Origin: Agrobacterium tumefaciens | Lineage (GTDB): Bacteria > Pseudomonadota > Alphaproteobacteria > Rhizobiales > Rhizobiaceae | Length of the DNA stretch: 64,000 bases | Direction: 5' to 3' | NCBI RefSeq assembly: GCF_013318015.2 | Contig: NZ_CP115841.1 | Location: forward strand, 62,001-126,000 | Part shown: positions 18,762-27,680 of the stretch, one piece after another | Position numbering within the stretch: position 1 is the stretch's first letter | Layout: the number at the start of each line of letters is the position of its first letter | Position numbers and translations under genes: made by a program | The notes under the pieces: model-generated | Told to the model about the DNA's origin: nothing | Database searches by the model: none | The model's input: only the letters and a program-made list of their open reading frames with translations

Positions 18762-19631
18762 TCAGGCGAGGAGAAATTCCATCAGAGCATTCTGCGCGTG
18801 CAGAAGAAATGCCTTTGCGGGCCGGCTTTGACAGGCCGGATGGGTCATTGCATCTGCCGTCACTTCCTGACCACGGGCGACCGGTGGGCAGGGTAAAAAG
18901 ATCACCTCGGGCTGCATCCTGTCGAGAAGGGATGCGGATATGCGGTAGTCGATCAGGATATGATCCGAACCGGCGGGCCAGGAATCGGTAATGACCACAT
19001 CCGCGTCGAGCAACTCCGCCATATCAGAGCTGGCCCGGAAATTCGGGTTGATGAGCGCAGCATCGGTGACGTGCCATTGTTCGGGGTAAACTTGTGCGAC
19101 CTGAATTGGCAGGGAAATCGAGGCCTCGACCCACGAGCGCAAAATATTGGCATCCGGCGCGACGCCGACGATCTTGAGACCGTCGACCCGGCCTCTCAAG
19201 CTTTTGATGTGGGCAAGATCGCCAAGCGTCTCGCAGGGATGATTGGACTTGGTCCGCGCGTTGATGACGGGTGCGCGCATTTCGCCCGCAAGCGCCCGGA
19301 GGGTCGAGAGTTCTTTCGTGCGGATAATGACTAGATCGAACCAGTTGTCGAGATAGCCCGCCAGGTCGGCAATTTCTTCGCGACCATTAAAGCTGATCGG
19401 GACGGTGACACAAATACCGCCCATGGCCTGAATGCCGAGATCGAAGGCAGCGGTGTTGCGCCAACCGGTGTCGTCGACGATCAGCCCGATGCGTTTTCCC
19501 TTGAGCAGCTGTGCCATCGTGCCCTTTGACCAGTCCTGCGCCAGACTGCCTGCACGGTCTATGATCGACAGCACCGCATCTTCAGGCAGGTCATGAAACG
19601 CCAGAAAATCCTTGCCTTGCCGCAGTGCCAT
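18762..19631 (-). CDS. Transcarbamylase-like protein with degenerate carbamoyl-phosphate loop
   Basis: 289 residues in the aspartate/ornithine carbamoyltransferase family. The carbamoyl-phosphate loop, STRTR in the true ArgF in this window, reads GWRNT here (only the central Arg kept, context GWRNTAAFDLG). HPC is kept (SNHPCETLGD), and the [11 protein letters not shown] motif has become LPCPPVARGQEV. Classical ornithine carbamoylation is therefore doubtful. It may use another substrate or be non-catalytic. ATG 19631 has GGAGG 6 nt upstream. It sits downstream of pgi, separated from it by a terminator. Confidence 0.75.
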   Translation of the reverse strand: MALRQGKDFLAFHDLPEDAVLSIIDRAGSLAQDWSKGTMAQLLKGKRIGLIVDDTGWRNTAAFDLGIQAMGGICVTVPISFNGREEIADLAGYLDNWFDLVIIRTKELSTLRALAGEMRAPVINARTKSNHPCETLGDLAHIKSLRGRVDGLKIVGVAPDANILRSWVEASISLPIQVAQVYPEQWHVTDAALINPNFRASSDMAELLDADVVITDSWPAGSDHILIDYRISASLLDRMQPEVIFLPCPPVARGQEVTADAMTHPACQSRPAKAFLLHAQNALMEFLLA

Positions 19632-19663
19632 ATGTGCCTCCAATCGGCGTTCCATCGATGCTG

Positions 19664-19696
19664 AATTGAAAAAGCCGGAAGTTTCCTTCCGGCTTT
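19664..19696 (-). terminator. Terminator of pgi
   Basis: An 11-bp perfect stem (plus strand AAAGCCGGAAG, loop TTTC, CTTCCGGCTTT, 19671-19696). Reading on the minus strand it is followed by a T-rich tract (19664-19672). Confidence 0.85.
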
Positions 19697-19721
19697 CGTA
19701 ATTATCAAGGGAGCAAGGATT

Positions 19722-21347
19722 TTACCCCGCCAGTCCCGACAGCGCTTTCACCAGACCCTGTGTCGAGCTGTCATGGCCGGCTGCACTTTCCTTGCCTTCA
19801 ACGACGGGAAGCAGGCCGGTTGCCAGTTCCTTGCCAAGCTCCACACCCCACTGGTCGAAGGAGTTGATGCGGAACAGCACGCCTTCCACGAAGACGCGGT
19901 GTTCGTAGAGCGCGATCAGACGGCCAAGCGCAAATGGCGTCAGCTTGTCGTAGACGAAGGTAATGGACGGGCGGTTGCCGGTGAAAACGCGGTGCGGCGC
20001 GATGAAATCGGCTTGGCTGTCTTCCATGCCCTTGGAGGTGAGCTGGGCTTTCGCTTCGGCCAGCGTGCGGCCCTTCATCAGGGCTTCCGACTGCGCCAGG
20101 CAATTGGCGATGAGAAGCTGGTGCTGATGGCGCAGTTCCGGTTCGAAACCGTTGGCGGCGATCATGAATTCCGCCGGAATGACGCTCGTGCCCTGGTGGA
20201 TGAGCTGGTAGAAGGCGTGCTGGCCGTTGGTGCCGGGTTCGCCCCAGACGACCGGGCCGGACTGGCCTTCGACAGGTGTCCCGTCGATCGTCACGCCCTT
20301 GCCGTTCGATTCCATGTCGAGTTGCTGCAGATAGGCAGGGAAACGCGACAGGCGCTGGTCATAGGGCAGGATCGCCCGTGTGGAATAGTTTAGCACGTTG
20401 CGGTGATAAAATCCGATGAGACCGAGCAGCATCGGTAGGTTTTCACGGATCGGTGCCTCGCGGAAATGCTTGTCCATGGCATGCGCGCCATCCAGAAACT
20501 TTCCGAAATTCTCCGGCCCGATGGCGATCATCAGCGGCAGGCCGATAGCCGACCAGATCGAATAACGTCCGCCAACCCAGTCCCAGAAACCGAAGATGCG
20601 ATCGCTCTCGATGCCGAAGGCGGCAACCTTTTCCAATGCTGTCGAAACGGCGGCGAAATGGTGCTTCACAGCCTCTTCACCCAGCTTTTCGGCAATGAAA
20701 CGGCGCGCGGTCGCGGCATTCGTCATCGTTTCGATTGTGGTGAAGGTTTTGGAGGCGACGATGAAGAGCGAGGTCTCGGGATCAACGAGCTTCAGCGTGT
20801 CGGCAATATGCGCGCCATCAATATTGGAGACGAAATGCGCACGCGTACCATCATGGAAAGGCGCAAGCGCCAGCGTCGCCATGACGGGGCCGAGATCGGA
20901 GCCGCCGATACCGATATTGATGATGTCGGTGATCTTCTTGCCGGTCGCACCTTTCAGGGAACCGGAGCGAATGGCGTCGGCAAACTTGCCCATGGCGGTA
21001 AGAACGGCGTTCACATCCGGCATCACATCCTTGCCGTCAACGAGAACCGGCGTGTTGGAGCGATTGCGCAGTGCGGTGTGCAACACGGCACGATCTTCGG
21101 TGAAATTGATCGCCTTGCCGGAGAACATCTCCTCGCGCTTTGCCTCGACGCCACCGTCGCGCGCCAGCTGTTCGAGAAGCGTGACGATTTCGTCATTAAC
21201 AGCGCATTTGGAATAGTCCATCAGCAGGTCATCGAATTTGGCGCTGAAACGGCTGAATCGTTTGTCGTCGGCCGCAAAAGCAGCGCGCAGATCGGTTGCG
21301 GCTGTGCTGCTTGCCGTTGCTTTCAGTTTTTCGATGGTGGCCTGCAT
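19722..21347 (-). CDS. pgi: Glucose-6-phosphate isomerase
   Basis: 541 residues, the usual length of bacterial PGI. It interconverts glucose-6-phosphate and fructose-6-phosphate in the cytoplasm. Signature segments: [12 protein letters not shown] (phosphate site), [13 protein letters not shown] (phosphate loop), [20 protein letters not shown] (family signature) and the late DQWGVELGK with catalytic Lys. GAGGAG lies just before the start. Single gene with its own terminator; fadD lies upstream on the same strand, separated by another terminator. Confidence 0.97.
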   Translation of the reverse strand: MQATIEKLKATASSTAATDLRAAFAADDKRFSRFSAKFDDLLMDYSKCAVNDEIVTLLEQLARDGGVEAKREEMFSGKAINFTEDRAVLHTALRNRSNTPVLVDGKDVMPDVNAVLTAMGKFADAIRSGSLKGATGKKITDIINIGIGGSDLGPVMATLALAPFHDGTRAHFVSNIDGAHIADTLKLVDPETSLFIVASKTFTTIETMTNAATARRFIAEKLGEEAVKHHFAAVSTALEKVAAFGIESDRIFGFWDWVGGRYSIWSAIGLPLMIAIGPENFGKFLDGAHAMDKHFREAPIRENLPMLLGLIGFYHRNVLNYSTRAILPYDQRLSRFPAYLQQLDMESNGKGVTIDGTPVEGQSGPVVWGEPGTNGQHAFYQLIHQGTSVIPAEFMIAANGFEPELRHQHQLLIANCLAQSEALMKGRTLAEAKAQLTSKGMEDSQADFIAPHRVFTGNRPSITFVYDKLTPFALGRLIALYEHRVFVEGVLFRINSFDQWGVELGKELATGLLPVVEGKESAAGHDSSTQGLVKALSGLAG

Positions 21348-21436
21348 CTCGTGCTCCTCGGCTTCCTGGAAGGATGAGGAAACTATTCTTTTTCAGGCGA
21401 CCAAATCAAGGCGACTTCGGTAAAAGAAATGGACTG

Positions 21437-21467
21437 GGAGAAAAGAAAAGAGCCGGTTACCCGGCTC
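21437..21467 (-). terminator. Terminator of fadD
   Basis: On the minus strand GAGCCGG-GTAA-CCGGCTC is followed by TTTTCTTTTC. Confidence 0.85.
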
Positions 21468-21474
21468 TCGTCCT

Positions 21475-23187
21475 TCAGTTCAGATTGCGCAACTCACGCC
21501 GCAAGATCTTGCCGACGTTCGATTTCGGCAGCTCCGTTCGGAACTCGATGATTTTCGGCCGTTTGTAGTTTGTCAGGCTTTTGGCGCAGAAGGCCTTGAG
21601 TTCTGCTTCCGTCAGCGACTGATCCTTCTTGACGACGAAAAGCTTGACGGTCTCGCCGGAATGTTCGTCGGGAACCCCGATGGCCGCGCATTCCAGCACG
21701 CCGGGATGGCTGGCGGCCACTTCCTCGATCTCGTTCGGATAGACGTTGAAACCGGAAACGAGGATCATGTCCTTCTTGCGGTCGACGATCTTGGTGTAGC
21801 CGCGCTCGTCCATGAAGCCCATGTCGCCTGAACGGAAGAAGCCGTCTTCGGTCATTGCTTTCGCGGTTTCATCCGGCCTCTGCCAGTAACCGGCCATGAC
21901 CTGCGGCCCGCGAATGCAGATCTCGCCGACCTCGCCGGTCGGCAGGCTTTTGCCTTCCTCGTCGCGAATGTCGATTTCCGTAGAGGAAATTGGCAGGCCG
22001 ATGGTGCCGCTGAATTCCGTGGCATCGAGTCTGTTAACGGTGGCAACGGGCGATGTTTCCGATAGCCCGTAACCTTCGGCGATCGGGCAACCGACCATGG
22101 AAAGCCAACGCTCGGCCACCGGCCTCTGCACCGCCATGCCGCCGCCGAGAACGAGAATGAGCGAGGACAGATCGAGCTTGCGGAAATCCTCATTGTTCAT
22201 CAGCGCGTTGAACAGCGTATTGATGCCCGGAAAAATATGCGGTCGATAATGCGACAACTCTTTCACGAAGCCGGGAATATCGCGCGGATTGGCGATCAGC
22301 AGGTTATGGCCGCCAAGCGCGATGCCCATCAGCGAATTCACTGTCAGCGCAAATATGTGGCACAGGGGTAGCGCGCAGATGAAGTTGAGGACTTCTGGAC
22401 GGTCCTTGCGTTGGGTGAAAGCGGCATCCAGCCACAGGCTTATCTGGGCCTTGTTGGCCAGAAGATTGGCGTGGGTGAGGATCGCACCTTTGGAAATGCC
22501 CGTCGTTCCGCCGGTATATTGCAGGAATGCGATATCCTGCGGCAGGAGGCGGACCGCCTTCAGGGAAAAACCCTGACCTTCCTTCAACACGGCCTTGAAG
22601 CTGATGGAGCCGGGAATAGCGTAGGCCGGCACCAGTTTCTTCACCTTGCGAACCACAAGATTGACGATATGTCCCTTGAGGCCGAGGAGATCACCCATGG
22701 CTGCAACGACAACATGTCTGACCGCGGTTTTCGGCACCGCCTGCTGCGCCACATGGGCGAAATTCTCCAGTACGAAAAGCGCTTTTGAGCCGGAATCCTT
22801 CAGCTGGTGTTCCAGCTCGCGCGGCGTATAGAGCGGATTGACGTTGACCACGATCATGCCTGCCCGCAAAATTCCGTATACGGCGACGGGGTTCTGCAGG
22901 ATATTCGGCATCATCACGGCAACCCGGTCGCCTTTTTCCAGCCCTCTGGATTGCAGCCAGGCGGCCACCGCGCGGGTTTCAATATCCAGATCCCGGTAGG
23001 TCAGGGACTTTCCCATGCTGGAAAAGGCCTTCCTGTCGGCAAATTTCGCGCAGCTCTTTTCGAGAAGTTCGACAAGGGAGGTATTGGCAGATGCGGGGAT
23101 TTCGGAAGGTACGCCCGGCGGGTAGGATGCCAGCCAGCGCTTCTCTGCGCTGACATTTTCCGGATGTCCCAGGGACAATTCACTCAT
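21475..23187 (-). CDS. fadD: Long-chain fatty-acid CoA ligase
   Basis: 570 residues. It activates fatty acids to acyl-CoA using ATP, at the inner face of the membrane, as the entry to beta-oxidation. The adenylation motif is YTGGTTGISKGA, followed by EGYGLSETSPVA, the hinge YTKIVDRKKDMILVSG and the C-terminal catalytic Lys region (NYKRPKIIEFRTELPKSNVGKILRREL). The first half carries the LVELLEKSCAKFADRKAF and GDRVAVMMPN blocks. It has its own terminator. About 220 bp upstream lies an ACGT-type repeat shared with the nitronate-monooxygenase-like gene. Confidence 0.94.
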   Translation of the reverse strand: MSELSLGHPENVSAEKRWLASYPPGVPSEIPASANTSLVELLEKSCAKFADRKAFSSMGKSLTYRDLDIETRAVAAWLQSRGLEKGDRVAVMMPNILQNPVAVYGILRAGMIVVNVNPLYTPRELEHQLKDSGSKALFVLENFAHVAQQAVPKTAVRHVVVAAMGDLLGLKGHIVNLVVRKVKKLVPAYAIPGSISFKAVLKEGQGFSLKAVRLLPQDIAFLQYTGGTTGISKGAILTHANLLANKAQISLWLDAAFTQRKDRPEVLNFICALPLCHIFALTVNSLMGIALGGHNLLIANPRDIPGFVKELSHYRPHIFPGINTLFNALMNNEDFRKLDLSSLILVLGGGMAVQRPVAERWLSMVGCPIAEGYGLSETSPVATVNRLDATEFSGTIGLPISSTEIDIRDEEGKSLPTGEVGEICIRGPQVMAGYWQRPDETAKAMTEDGFFRSGDMGFMDERGYTKIVDRKKDMILVSGFNVYPNEIEEVAASHPGVLECAAIGVPDEHSGETVKLFVVKKDQSLTEAELKAFCAKSLTNYKRPKIIEFRTELPKSNVGKILRRELRNLN

Positions 23188-23410
23188 GCTTCTCCTCCCA
23201 GAGTCTGTGTCGCGCCGTGCGTTCGATGGAACGCATGAAAGGCGCTATAAGCTGCCTGATCATCATGAGACCCCCAATCAACCGGCGTAACGGCCGGATT
23301 GAGGGAACCGCATGTGGCGTCACCGGATCGACTGCTCCTCCGCTCCCGATGACGAATGATAGACGTCTAATCACCTGACGTCCATCGTATCGGCAAAGCC
23401 TATTTAACTC

Positions 23411-23424
23411 TAACGTAAACGTCA
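23411..23424. promoter_or_regulatory. ACGT repeat, LiuR/MerR-type operator candidate (fadD side)
   Basis: TAACGTAAACGTCA carries two ACGT units 7 bp apart. The reverse complement contains ACGTTTACG, also present before the gene at 32549-33511. LiuR-type regulators of acyl-CoA catabolism bind repeats of this kind. Confidence 0.4.
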
Positions 23425-23493
23425 ATATTCCTGCCGAACATCTCGCAACCTCGTGAATGGAAACCTATTTTCCTCGCCTTTTGACTTTAATCC

Positions 23494-23508
23494 TGATTTG
23501 AGCGATCA
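23494..23508. promoter_or_regulatory. RirA-type iron-responsive operator (TGA-N9-TCA), ferric ABC ATPase
   Basis: TGATTTGAGCGATCA fits TGA-N9-TCA exactly, 31 bp before ATG 23540. The 11 bases TTAATCCTGAT at its left edge recur before the siderophore receptor gene. Confidence 0.65.
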
Positions 23509-23539
23509 ACATAATTCGCAAAGCAGGGCAGGATTGGAA

Positions 23540-24589
23540 ATGGCAGGCAACGCAGCGCTTGAACTGAAATCGGTCGGAAAAAGATTCGGCGATACGGATG
23601 TATTGTCCGATATCGATCTGACCGTCGAACGCGGCGAAATCATTTGTCTGGTGGGACGTTCCGGCTGTGGAAAATCGACCCTGCTGCGCATTATAGCGGG
23701 TGTAGAAACGCCGGATCATGGCAGCGTTTGTGTGAATGGCGCAGTCGTTGCTGGTCCGGCTGGCTTCGTGGAACCGGAAAAGCGCAATATCGGTTTCGTC
23801 TTTCAGGATTATGCGCTCTTCCCGCATCTCACCGTCGAACAGAATGTGATGTTTGGTCTCAGGTCATTGCCAAAGGCCGAGGCCCGCCGCCGGGCTGCGG
23901 AGATGATCGAGCACGTTCATCTGCAGGAGTTGGCCAAGCGCTACCCGCACACGCTTTCGGGCGGTGAGCAGCAGCGCGTAGCCCTCGCCCGCGCCCTTGC
24001 CCCGCAACCGGGCCTGCTGTTGATGGATGAGCCCTTTTCCAATCTGGACCGGGGATTGCGCGACACTGTGCGCGAGGAAACGCTGGGCGTCCTGCGGCAA
24101 CTGGGCACGACGGCGATCATGGTCACCCATGATCCGGAAGAAGCGCTTTCCGCCGGCGATCGTGTGGTGCTGATGCAGCGCGGTCGTATCGTCCAGAGCG
24201 GCACGGGCTACGAAATCCACGATCATCCCAAAAGCCGCTACGCCGCCGATTTTTTCTGCGCCTTCAACAAGATCGAGGGCAGGGTGAGGGAGGGGCGGGT
24301 GGAAACGCCGCTCGGGCCTCTGGGCGATGCGTCCGGTCTGGCGGAAGGTCTTGCCGCCACCGCCTATGTTCGCCCCAATGCGATTTCGATCATCGAGGAC
24401 AGCGCTGCCAAAGACGGGATTGCCGGCGAAATATCAAGTCGTGTGTTTCTCGGCGAGATCGAACAACTCGGCATAGCCGTTCCCGGCCTTCCAGCCGACC
24501 TGCGCGTCAGGACGATGCAGCGCACACCCGCCAAGACCAAGGCCGTCCGCTTCGGCATCGATCCGAAGGGTGTCCTGATATTTACCTGA
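23540..24589 (+). CDS. Ferric-iron ABC transporter ATPase (FbpC/AfuC-like)
   Basis: 349 residues. Walker A GRSGCGKST, Q-loop VFQDYALFPH, signature LSGGEQQRVALARAL, Walker B LLMDEPFSNLD and switch THDPEEAL are intact, and a short TOBE-like end follows. FVFQDYALFPHLTVEQNV is typical of FbpC/PotA-like ATPases. It energises iron uptake with the binding protein and permease encoded just downstream. ATG 23540 is preferred over the longer frame from 23453 because the candidate iron operator occupies that stretch. Confidence 0.88.
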   Translation: MAGNAALELKSVGKRFGDTDVLSDIDLTVERGEIICLVGRSGCGKSTLLRIIAGVETPDHGSVCVNGAVVAGPAGFVEPEKRNIGFVFQDYALFPHLTVEQNVMFGLRSLPKAEARRRAAEMIEHVHLQELAKRYPHTLSGGEQQRVALARALAPQPGLLLMDEPFSNLDRGLRDTVREETLGVLRQLGTTAIMVTHDPEEALSAGDRVVLMQRGRIVQSGTGYEIHDHPKSRYAADFFCAFNKIEGRVREGRVETPLGPLGDASGLAEGLAATAYVRPNAISIIEDSAAKDGIAGEISSRVFLGEIEQLGIAVPGLPADLRVRTMQRTPAKTKAVRFGIDPKGVLIFT

Positions 24590-24677
24590 AGTTGAATGAG
24601 CGGATTTGCATGTTTATTTTCGCTCCATTTTCAACTGTTGGTGATCGAAACCCGTCTGAAAACGGCCAAATAAAACT

Positions 24678-24692
24678 TGATTTGATACGTCA
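24678..24692. promoter_or_regulatory. RirA-type iron-responsive operator (TGA-N9-TCA), ferric binding protein
   Basis: TGATTTGATACGTCA, an exact TGA-N9-TCA, 50 bp before the start of the ferric-binding-protein gene. Confidence 0.65.
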
Positions 24693-24742
24693 TGTATGAT
24701 GTTTGCTCCCCCTATATTGCGCATCGAAGAGGGAGACACACC

Positions 24743-25759
24743 ATGACGAAATTTGCCAAACTTGCCCTGCTTGCCAGCACGGTCGCCTTTGCAGCGGGAT
24801 CAGTCAGCGCTGCTGAACTGAATATCTACACCACGAGAGAGCCGGCCCTGATCCAGCCCCTGCTGGAATCCTTCACGGCCTCCAGCGGTGTCAAGGTCAA
24901 CACCGTATTCCTCAAGGATGGCCTTGCAGAGCGCGTTCTGAGCGAGGGTGCAAGCTCACCTGCCGACGTGCTGATGACGGTGGATGCCGGCAATCTCGTC
25001 GATCTCGCGGAAAAGGGTGTTACTCAGCCGGTTGAATCCGAAACCCTGAACAAGGCTATTCCGGCGGAACTTCGCGACGCCAAGGGCCACTGGTTCGCAC
25101 TTTCCATGCGTGCCCGCGTTCTCTATGCGGCGAAGGATCTAGACCTTGCCTCCTTCAACTATGAAGACCTGGCAGATGCGAAGTGGAAGGGCAAGATCTG
25201 CATTCGCGCCGGCCAGCATCCCTATAATACGGCTCTCTTTGCCGACTACATCGCTCACTATGGCGCAGCGGACACCGAAAAGTGGCTTGCCGGCGTCAAG
25301 GAAAACCTGGCCCGCAAGGCAGGCGGCGGCGACCGTGACGTTGCCAAGGATATCCTCGGCGGCATTTGCGATATCGGCATCGCCAACTCCTATTATGTCG
25401 GCCTGATGCGCTCGGGCAAGGGCGGCGAGGAGCAGGTGAAGTGGGGCGACGCGATCAAGGTCGTTCTGCCGACGTTCAAGAATGGTGGCACGCAGGTCAA
25501 CATCAGCGGTGCGGCTGTTGCCAAGAACGCTCCGAACAAGGCCGAAGCCGTCAAGCTTCTGGAATACCTTGTTTCGGACGAAGCCCAGAAGATCTATGCC
25601 GAAGCCAACTTCGAATATCCGGTCAGGCACGGCGCAGCACTCAACGACATTGTTGCCTCCTTCGGCACCCTGAAGGTTGACAACAAGTCGCTGACGGAGA
25701 TCGTCTCTCATCGCAAACAGGCGAGCGAGCTGGTCGACAAGGTCGGTTTCGACCAGTAA
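24743..25759 (+). CDS. Periplasmic ferric-iron-binding protein (FbpA/FutA-like)
   Basis: 338 residues. A Sec signal peptide runs through about residue 23 (AGSVSA-AE). The mature start ELNIYTTREPALIQPLLESF is characteristic of FbpA/FutA/Afu iron-binding proteins, and the paired iron-binding Tyr region is represented by GIANSYYVGLM. It shuttles Fe3+ across the periplasm to the permease that follows. GGGAG precedes ATG 24743. It has its own RirA-type box, suggesting a promoter separate from the ATPase gene, and a hairpin sits between it and the permease gene. Confidence 0.9.
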   Translation: MTKFAKLALLASTVAFAAGSVSAAELNIYTTREPALIQPLLESFTASSGVKVNTVFLKDGLAERVLSEGASSPADVLMTVDAGNLVDLAEKGVTQPVESETLNKAIPAELRDAKGHWFALSMRARVLYAAKDLDLASFNYEDLADAKWKGKICIRAGQHPYNTALFADYIAHYGAADTEKWLAGVKENLARKAGGGDRDVAKDILGGICDIGIANSYYVGLMRSGKGGEEQVKWGDAIKVVLPTFKNGGTQVNISGAAVAKNAPNKAEAVKLLEYLVSDEAQKIYAEANFEYPVRHGAALNDIVASFGTLKVDNKSLTEIVSHRKQASELVDKVGFDQ

Positions 25760-25782
25760 AGGCCAATTGGCGACAACAAGTT

Positions 25783-25812
25783 GGAAGGCGTTCGCATCCG
25801 CGGGCGCCTTCC
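25783..25812 (+). terminator. Intercistronic hairpin after the ferric-binding-protein gene
   Basis: GGAAGGCG/CGCCTTCC form an 8-bp outer stem, with a short CGC/GCG inner pairing, 24 nt after the stop and followed by CTGTATTTTC. Likely a partial terminator or RNA-stability element. Confidence 0.55.
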
Positions 25813-25831
25813 CTGTATTTTCAAGAAGCTC

Positions 25832-27508
25832 ATGAATCCAGACGCCGTCCAGCCATTGATGCCCCGCGCAAGACCAAGGTTTTCATCCTCCTTCTGGTGG
25901 CTGAGCCTGTCTCTGGCAGCGGTCTGTGGCGCCATGCTGCCGGTTCTGGCACTCGTCTCACAGGCGGTGCAGGGGTCTGATGGCCTGTGGTCCCATCTCG
26001 GTTCCAGCGTGATTTTGACGGCTTTGCCGGATACCGCCGTTCTGATGCTCGGCGTCGGGTTGCTGGCCGGTGTTATCGGCACATTTGCCGCCTGGCTGGT
26101 TACGGCCTATGATTTTCCCGGCCGCAAAATACTGGAATGGGCGCTGCTGCTGCCACTCGCCATGCCCACCTATATCGTCGCTTACGCCTATCTCGATATC
26201 CTGCATCCGATCGGGCCGGTGCAGGGGGCGATCCGCTGGCTGCTCGGCTATTCCAGCCCGCGTGAATTCCGCCTGCCGGACATAAGGTCCATGACGGGCT
26301 GCATCATCCTGCTCGGTTTCGTGCTGTTTCCCTATGTCTATATTCCCGTGCGCGCCATGTTCCTCACGCAGGCGGGCAACCTGCTTGAAGCGGCGCGCAC
26401 GCTTGGCGTTTCCAGACGCGCGGCTTTCTTCAAGGTTGCGGTGCCTTTGGCGCGCCCGGCCGTCGCGGTCGGCATCAGCCTTGCCCTGATGGAAGCGCTG
26501 AACGATATCGGCGCATCGGAATTCCTTGGTGTCCGAACACTCACCGTTTCGGTCTATACCACATGGGTCACGAAATCCGACCTGCCCGGTGCGGCGCAGA
26601 TCGCGCTTTCCATGTTATTCATCGTGGTTGCCCTCGTGGCATTTGAACGATGGGCGCGGCGCAAGCAGCGTTATACCGTGTCGGCGCAGAAAAGCAGGGA
26701 ACTGGAGCCTGTGCGTCTCACCGGTCTTAAAGCTTGCGGTGCCTTTGCGCTCGGCAGCCTGCCGGTTCTGATCGGCTTCGTGGCGCCGGCAAGCTATCTC
26801 GTCACCGAGGCATGGAAGCGTTTCCGGTTCAGCGGACTGTCGTCCCGTTTTGCCGATGAGGCTCTGAATACCATCCTCTTTGCCGGACTGGCGACGGCGA
26901 TCACCCTCGTCCTCGGCCTTGCGGTCGCTTACGCGATGCGCCTTGCTCCGGGACGCCTCTCGCTCTGGTCCTACCGGCTTTCCACGGTAGGTTACGCGGC
27001 CCCCGGCACGGTCATCGCCATAGGTGTGCTGATTGCGCTTGGCGGCTTCGACCGGTTTGTCGACCAGACCATGCGCGACTGGTTCGGCATATCCACCGGT
27101 CTCATTTTCATCGGCAGCGGTGCGGCCCTGATTTACGCCTATTCGGCGCGGTTCCTCACCATTGCGGCTGGCGGCGTTGATGCCGGCCTGAGTCGTATCC
27201 CGCAATCCTTCGATCACGCCTCGCGAACGCTGGGACGATCCGCAACACAGACATTCAGACAGATCCATCTGCCGCTTTCAAAGGCATCGCTGGCCGCCGC
27301 CGCCTTGCTGATCTTCGTCGATTGCGTCAAGGAACTTCCCGCCACACTCCTGTTACGGCCGCTGAATTTCGAGACTTTCGCAACCCATCTTTACGGTGAG
27401 GCGGCGCGTGGCACCTACGAGGAAGCGTCGATTGCGGCACTGGCGATCGTCGTCATCGGCATCCTGCCAGTCATGCAGCTTGCAAGGATCGGGCGGCGCA
27501 AGGGCTGA
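25832..27508 (+). CDS. Ferric-iron ABC transporter permease (FbpB-like)
   Basis: 558 residues, about twelve membrane segments, made of two fused six-helix halves as in FbpB/SfuB. Each half has an EAA-type loop: LLEAARTLGVSRRAAFFKVAVPLARPA in the first and DHASRTLGRSATQTFRQIHLPLSK in the second. It forms the whole pore for the ferric transporter with the upstream ATPase. ATG 25832 is chosen; the frame opens at 25781, but that stretch overlaps the intercistronic hairpin. Confidence 0.9.
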   Translation: MNPDAVQPLMPRARPRFSSSFWWLSLSLAAVCGAMLPVLALVSQAVQGSDGLWSHLGSSVILTALPDTAVLMLGVGLLAGVIGTFAAWLVTAYDFPGRKILEWALLLPLAMPTYIVAYAYLDILHPIGPVQGAIRWLLGYSSPREFRLPDIRSMTGCIILLGFVLFPYVYIPVRAMFLTQAGNLLEAARTLGVSRRAAFFKVAVPLARPAVAVGISLALMEALNDIGASEFLGVRTLTVSVYTTWVTKSDLPGAAQIALSMLFIVVALVAFERWARRKQRYTVSAQKSRELEPVRLTGLKACGAFALGSLPVLIGFVAPASYLVTEAWKRFRFSGLSSRFADEALNTILFAGLATAITLVLGLAVAYAMRLAPGRLSLWSYRLSTVGYAAPGTVIAIGVLIALGGFDRFVDQTMRDWFGISTGLIFIGSGAALIYAYSARFLTIAAGGVDAGLSRIPQSFDHASRTLGRSATQTFRQIHLPLSKASLAAAALLIFVDCVKELPATLLLRPLNFETFATHLYGEAARGTYEEASIAALAIVVIGILPVMQLARIGRRKG

Positions 27509-27600
27509 CGCCTGCACCATAAATGACAGGCGCAAAACTTTGCGAGAAGCCAATAAGCTTCAAATCTCCCCAGAAAATGACAAGCATCCGGCCTTAATCC

Positions 27601-27615
27601 TGATGTAAATACTCA
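27601..27615. promoter_or_regulatory. RirA-type iron-responsive operator (TGA-N9-TCA), siderophore receptor
   Basis: TGATGTAAATACTCA, an exact TGA-N9-TCA, 65 bp before the receptor start. It shares the 11-base lead TTAATCCTGAT with the box at 23494. Confidence 0.65.
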
Positions 27616-27680
27616 GCTTAATTGAGGTGCTGCGGCCTGCCGTGTATAAACGTCGGCCGTGATCTGTTTCGGGGCATATC

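Larger units (their letters stand above)
23188..23539. other. Divergent control region between fadD and the ferric ABC ATPase
   Basis: 352 bp without a credible gene. It holds an ACGT-type repeat at 23411-23424 and, nearer the iron gene, an exact TGA-N9-TCA box at 23494-23508. An open frame runs through the last 87 bp in phase with the ATPase gene, but the box inside it argues for translation starting at 23540. Confidence 0.7.
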
